A stretch of 17,572 nucleotides of DNA from Sulfuricurvum sp. (GTDB lineage Bacteria > Campylobacterota > Campylobacteria > Campylobacterales > Sulfurimonadaceae): contig JAUXSZ010000239.1 in NCBI GenBank assembly GCA_030679635.1, forward strand, positions 1 through 17,572, given 5' to 3'. The stretch's first letter is position 1; the number at the start of each line of letters is the position of its first letter. A program made the position numbers and the translations under genes. Under the pieces are notes generated by a model. The model did no database searches. It was not told where the DNA came from and saw nothing but the letters and a program-made list of their open reading frames with translations. Of the stretch, positions 14,699-17,572 are shown in pieces.

Positions 14699-16051
14699 TC
14701 AGATCCCCTCTGCGTAAATTTTTATTGGATATTTACTCTCAAGCATTTTCATCAGCTTTTGATTCAGTAAATTTCCTTTTAGCTTCATGGCGGTGTTCTC
14801 TTCAGCTACCATGGTATCTTCTAGCAACTTTTGTTCCAAAACGTTATAGAGAATGACATTTCCGCTTTTCAATGTTAAGAAGCCTTGTTTTTGTTTGGTT
14901 GCAAACAATTTATTGACAAATTCACTCGATTCCGAAGCCGATAATCCGCCAAGCTTGGCACTTTGGGTGTGAATAATGAAATCGCTCACGGTGCCTGTAA
15001 ATGTTTTATAACTGTTTTGGGCTAACTCTTGAAGTTTGCTTTTTTTCATTTCATTGATGTAACCTGCGTTAGCTTCTGCTTTCGCCTCTGCGTACGTTTT
15101 ATTGGTTGCAGGGTGGAATGTGTCCATTTTAACGATCACATAGTCATTCCCGAGCTTACGAGGTTTTAAAAACTTTTTTTCTTCTGAAAGGGCCGTGATC
15201 TCTTTAAAGAGTTCAGAAGGGAAAGGGGACGTTGAAGCGGTAATGCTCAGTTTTTCAATCGGTTGTGTTGAAGGTAGTTTTCCCTTTTTGAAATCAATAT
15301 AGAGCCGCAGAGCTTCTTTTTCCATTACATCATCGGGCGTGGGGGTTGTAGAAGATTTACGGATCAGTGAGAGCTCATAAACAGCCTCTTTTTTGAATTC
15401 ATTGTGGTGTTTTTCCCAATACGCTTTGATCCCCGCTTCGTCGTGAGAAATAGTAACCATATCGGGTGTCAATAATTTATACTCAATTTTATCAGCAACG
15501 CCCATAGCAGATGCGATAGCATCGCTTTCCAGTGTTCTGGCAACGGGGGCAAAAAGGTAAAGTGTTTTTTGTATCAGAAGCTCTTTGCGCATCGCTGCTT
15601 CATATTCTTTGATTGTGAGATTGTTTTTTCTCAAAACGTTTGCGTACATTTCTTTATCAAACGAGCCGCTCTTGGCAAAGGCTTCTTGTGATTTGATAAG
15701 ATTGAAAAGTTCTTCATCGCTTACGGTTAGTTTATAACTTTCTGCAAGATTTAGGATCAAGGCCTGATCCGTCAGCATTTTGAGTGCTTGGCGTTGCAAT
15801 CCAAACTGTTGAGCTTGCTTTTCGTCCAATTTCCCTTGAAAAAGTTCATTGTATTGATTAAAGAGGCTTGAGTAGGTTTTTTGGAGTTCATCTGCCGTAA
15901 TGGAAACATCGCCGACTGAAGCAACGGCACTTGCTTTGTCTCCGTAGCTGTATTGACCCCATCCCACAAATCCGGCTCCAATAAAGGCGATTGTCGAAAC
16001 CCAAATCGTCACGACAAGGTATTTTCGATGGTGTTGCATCCAAGTAATCAT
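14699..16051 (-). CDS. PpiD/SurA-like membrane-anchored periplasmic folding factor
   Basis: The product has 450 residues. A short cytoplasmic start (MITWMQHHRKY) is followed by one transmembrane helix (about residues 11-31) and a large periplasmic part, the layout of PpiD. The SurA_N-type chaperone domain is visible at about residues 40-165 (VGDVSITADELQKTYSSLFNQY, LKMLTDQALILNLAESYKLTVSDEEL). After it comes a region with only scattered parvulin-like pieces (AVYELSLI; PRKLGNDYVIVKMDTF), and I do not see the usual active-site HIL or HxxD pattern. It may therefore work as a chaperone without prolyl isomerase activity. E. coli PpiD has 623 residues, so this one is compact. It begins the operon with ftsA and ftsZ and ends 2 bases before the ftsA start. 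AAGG about 12 bases before the ATG is the likely ribosome site. Confidence 0.85.
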   Translation of the reverse strand: MITWMQHHRKYLVVTIWVSTIAFIGAGFVGWGQYSYGDKASAVASVGDVSITADELQKTYSSLFNQYNELFQGKLDEKQAQQFGLQRQALKMLTDQALILNLAESYKLTVSDEELFNLIKSQEAFAKSGSFDKEMYANVLRKNNLTIKEYEAAMRKELLIQKTLYLFAPVARTLESDAIASAMGVADKIEYKLLTPDMVTISHDEAGIKAYWEKHHNEFKKEAVYELSLIRKSSTTPTPDDVMEKEALRLYIDFKKGKLPSTQPIEKLSITASTSPFPSELFKEITALSEEKKFLKPRKLGNDYVIVKMDTFHPATNKTYAEAKAEANAGYINEMKKSKLQELAQNSYKTFTGTVSDFIIHTQSAKLGGLSASESSEFVNKLFATKQKQGFLTLKSGNVILYNVLEQKLLEDTMVAEENTAMKLKGNLLNQKLMKMLESKYPIKIYAEGI

Positions 16052-16189
16052 GATTATGTGGGCCTTTAATTAATTTATGGTGTAAAATTTGTATATTTTA
16101 TTGCTTTTACCATTAAACTTCGATGAATATTCAGGTGACAAACGCATGTTAGTGAATTAAAGCCAAAATTTCTACCTATAAGGAAAAAT
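16052..16189. promoter_or_regulatory. divergent control region between the ppiD-like/ftsAZ operon and bioA
   Basis: The 138-base AT-rich gap contains no gene. On the minus strand TATACA (complement of TGTATA, 16090-16095) is a -10 candidate for the division operon. An imperfect inverted repeat, TTTATGGTGTAAAA (16074-16087) and TTTTACCATTAAA (16105-16117), spans it, with TGGT and ACCA about three helical turns apart. No clear plus-strand promoter was found for bioA. Its AAGGA site is at about 16181-16185, within 10 bases of the ATG. Confidence 0.35.
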
Positions 16190-17491
16190 ATGACCAATAA
16201 ATCTATTTCAAATCGAGATATGAATGTCCTGTGGCATCCCTGTACGCAGATGAAAGATCATGAAACGTTTCCCATTATTCCAATTTCGAGGGGAAATGGG
16301 ATTTATTTGGAAGATTTTGAAGGGAACCGATACATCGATGGGATTAGCAGTTGGTGGGTCAATCTATTTGGGCATGCCAATTCGTATATTAACGGTAAAG
16401 TCAAAGAGCAGCTCGATACGCTGGAACATGTGATTTTGGCTGGCTTTACTCACGAGGGGATTGTGGTTCTCTCTGAACGGTTGGTAAAATTGGCTCCGGA
16501 GGGGTTGACGCGTTGTTTTTACGCCGACAATGGTTCGAGTGCCGTTGAAGTGGCGCTGAAAATGAGTTATCACGCTCATCGAAACCGCGGGGATAACAGA
16601 GCGTTATTTGTCTCATTGACAAACAGTTATCACGGTGAAACCCTCGGAGCCCTTTCAGTTGGGGATGTTGCGCTGTATAAAGAGACGTATGAGCCGTTAT
16701 TGATCCGTTCAATCCAAACGCCATCTCCTTGTGATCAAACGGTAGAAGCGGCGAACGAAGCCATTGCCCAGTTTGAACGGTTGTTGAGAGAGAGAAGTTC
16801 TGAGATAGCGGCTCTCATTGTGGAACCGTTGGTGCAGGGTGCAGGGGGGATGGTGATGTATCATCCCCATTTTTTAACCCAAGCCAAGTGGCTGTGCAGT
16901 GAGTACGGGATACATTTCATTGCCGATGAAATTATGGTCGGATTTGGAAGAACAGGAACGATGTTTGCGTGCGAGCAAGCAGAGATAACCCCCGATTTTC
17001 TAATCCTCTCGAAAGGGTTGACCGGCGGCTATCTTCCTTTGTCGGTTGTGATGACAACCGAGTCGATTTATGGGGAGTTTTATTGCGACTACAATCCGTA
17101 TCGCTCCTTTTTGCACTCTCACAGTTATACGGGGAATGCTTTGGCGTGCGCGGCGGCTAACGCAACGCTGGATCTGTTTGAAAAGAACAGGGTGATTGAG
17201 GCCAATCGTGAGCTGTCGATGGCGATAAGCGATGGGCTGAAACGATTTGTTGGGCGGAAGGAAGTGAAAGAGACCCGTCAATGCGGAATGATAGGGGTAA
17301 TTGAACTGGAAGGATTCGATCCGAAGGAGCGGATCGGCGTGACAATACATCGCCTTTGTTTGGGGAAGGGGATCTTGATACGACCGTTGGGTAACATCAT
17401 CTATGTGATGCCTCCGTATGTGATAACGACAGGGGAACTGGGGCTCATATTCGATGCAATTGAGAGCGCTTTAAACGAGTTGACGTTATAA
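16190..17491 (+). CDS. bioA: adenosylmethionine-8-amino-7-oxononanoate aminotransferase BioA
   Basis: This 433-residue PLP enzyme converts 8-amino-7-oxononanoate to 7,8-diaminopelargonate in biotin synthesis, using S-adenosylmethionine as amino donor. Family features are LWHPCTQMKDHE near the start, the substrate-site SSWW (residues 53-56), DNGSSAVE for PLP phosphate (113-120), NSYHGE (145-150), IADE with D246 binding the pyridine nitrogen, and LSKGLTGG with Schiff-base lysine K275. The GIGILIRPLG-type C-terminal segment (GKGILIRPLGNIIYVMPPY) is typical. Length matches E. coli BioA (429). It has AAGGA about 6 bases before the ATG. It is divergent from the division operon and no other bio gene is next to it; rsmH follows after 30 bases, so the two may share a transcript. 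Confidence 0.96.
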   Translation: MTNKSISNRDMNVLWHPCTQMKDHETFPIIPISRGNGIYLEDFEGNRYIDGISSWWVNLFGHANSYINGKVKEQLDTLEHVILAGFTHEGIVVLSERLVKLAPEGLTRCFYADNGSSAVEVALKMSYHAHRNRGDNRALFVSLTNSYHGETLGALSVGDVALYKETYEPLLIRSIQTPSPCDQTVEAANEAIAQFERLLRERSSEIAALIVEPLVQGAGGMVMYHPHFLTQAKWLCSEYGIHFIADEIMVGFGRTGTMFACEQAEITPDFLILSKGLTGGYLPLSVVMTTESIYGEFYCDYNPYRSFLHSHSYTGNALACAAANATLDLFEKNRVIEANRELSMAISDGLKRFVGRKEVKETRQCGMIGVIELEGFDPKERIGVTIHRLCLGKGILIRPLGNIIYVMPPYVITTGELGLIFDAIESALNELTL

Positions 17492-17521
17492 TAATTACAA
17501 TAGAAATTTAAAGGTGTAAAC

Positions 17522-17572
17522 GTGCAAAAATCCCCTCACATTCCTGTTTTGTATCGCGAAGTGGTAGAGGCC
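17522..17572 (+). CDS. rsmH: 16S rRNA (cytosine-1402-N4)-methyltransferase RsmH, N-terminal fragment
   Basis: Seventeen codons are visible before the window ends: a GTG start followed by QKSPHIPVLYREVVEA. The HIPVLxxEV pattern is the highly conserved N-terminus of RsmH (MraW), which methylates N4 of C1402 in the decoding centre of 16S rRNA. AAAGG lies 7-8 bases upstream of GTG, and no ATG is available nearby. It sits 30 bases downstream of bioA on the same strand. The gene usually heads division/cell-wall clusters, but in Campylobacterota it is often elsewhere. The rest lies outside the window. Confidence 0.85.
   Translation, partial: MQKSPHIPVLYREVVEA

Noticed and set aside
1..17572. CRISPR arrays, tRNA/rRNA genes, insertion sequences, phage or toxin-antitoxin loci
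   Set aside because: No regularly spaced repeats, cloverleaf or rRNA-like sequence, transposase or integrase motifs were found on either strand.

Overview
The window looks like chromosomal core DNA of a free-living Campylobacterota (Epsilonproteobacteria) member, most likely close to Sulfuricurvum or Sulfurimonas. This is inferred from the ppiD-like/ftsA/ftsZ gene order, the FtsA and FtsZ protein styles, moderate GC, tightly overlapping operons and an M48 peptidase-prmC-DUF4149 cluster. No rRNA, tRNA, CRISPR, integrase or insertion sequence is visible. Almost all of the DNA is coding.

Region 1 (1-1594, minus strand) holds a DTW-domain tRNA-modification enzyme cut by the left edge, a GyrI-like small effector-binding protein just upstream of it, and a 187-residue conserved protein of unknown role. 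Region 2 (1631-5992, minus strand) is a complete tripartite export cassette in the transcription order outer-membrane channel, periplasmic adaptor, MacB-type ATPase, MacB-type permease. Each junction is a 4-base ATGA overlap, so the four subunits are translationally coupled. The MacB half is split into two genes rather than fused.

Region 3 (6079-8411, plus strand) is divergent from the exporter. It carries a TonB-dependent outer-membrane receptor followed by a small single-pass membrane protein. Region 4 (8443-11729, plus strand) is an overlapping operon: Ste24/HtpX-type M48 metallopeptidase, PrmC release-factor methyltransferase, a DUF4149-like four-helix membrane protein and an MlaF-type ATPase without MlaE or MlaD beside it. 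A hairpin just before the M48 start codon hides its ribosome binding site. The 102-base gap after mlaF is a palindrome-rich spacer between convergent operons, with a perfect 26-base palindrome.

Region 5 (11832-16051, minus strand) is the division operon, transcribed as a PpiD/SurA-like periplasmic folding factor, ftsA (TTG start), ftsZ and a short J-domain protein. Region 6 (16190-17572, plus strand) is bioA for biotin synthesis, followed by the first 17 codons of rsmH (16S rRNA methyltransferase, GTG start), which runs off the right edge.

I see no clearly novel defence or mobile system. The points most worth a second look are the hairpin over the M48 ribosome binding site, the palindromic convergent spacer, the orphan MlaF paired with a DUF4149-like protein, the folding-factor-flanked ftsAZ operon, and the exporter facing a TonB receptor.
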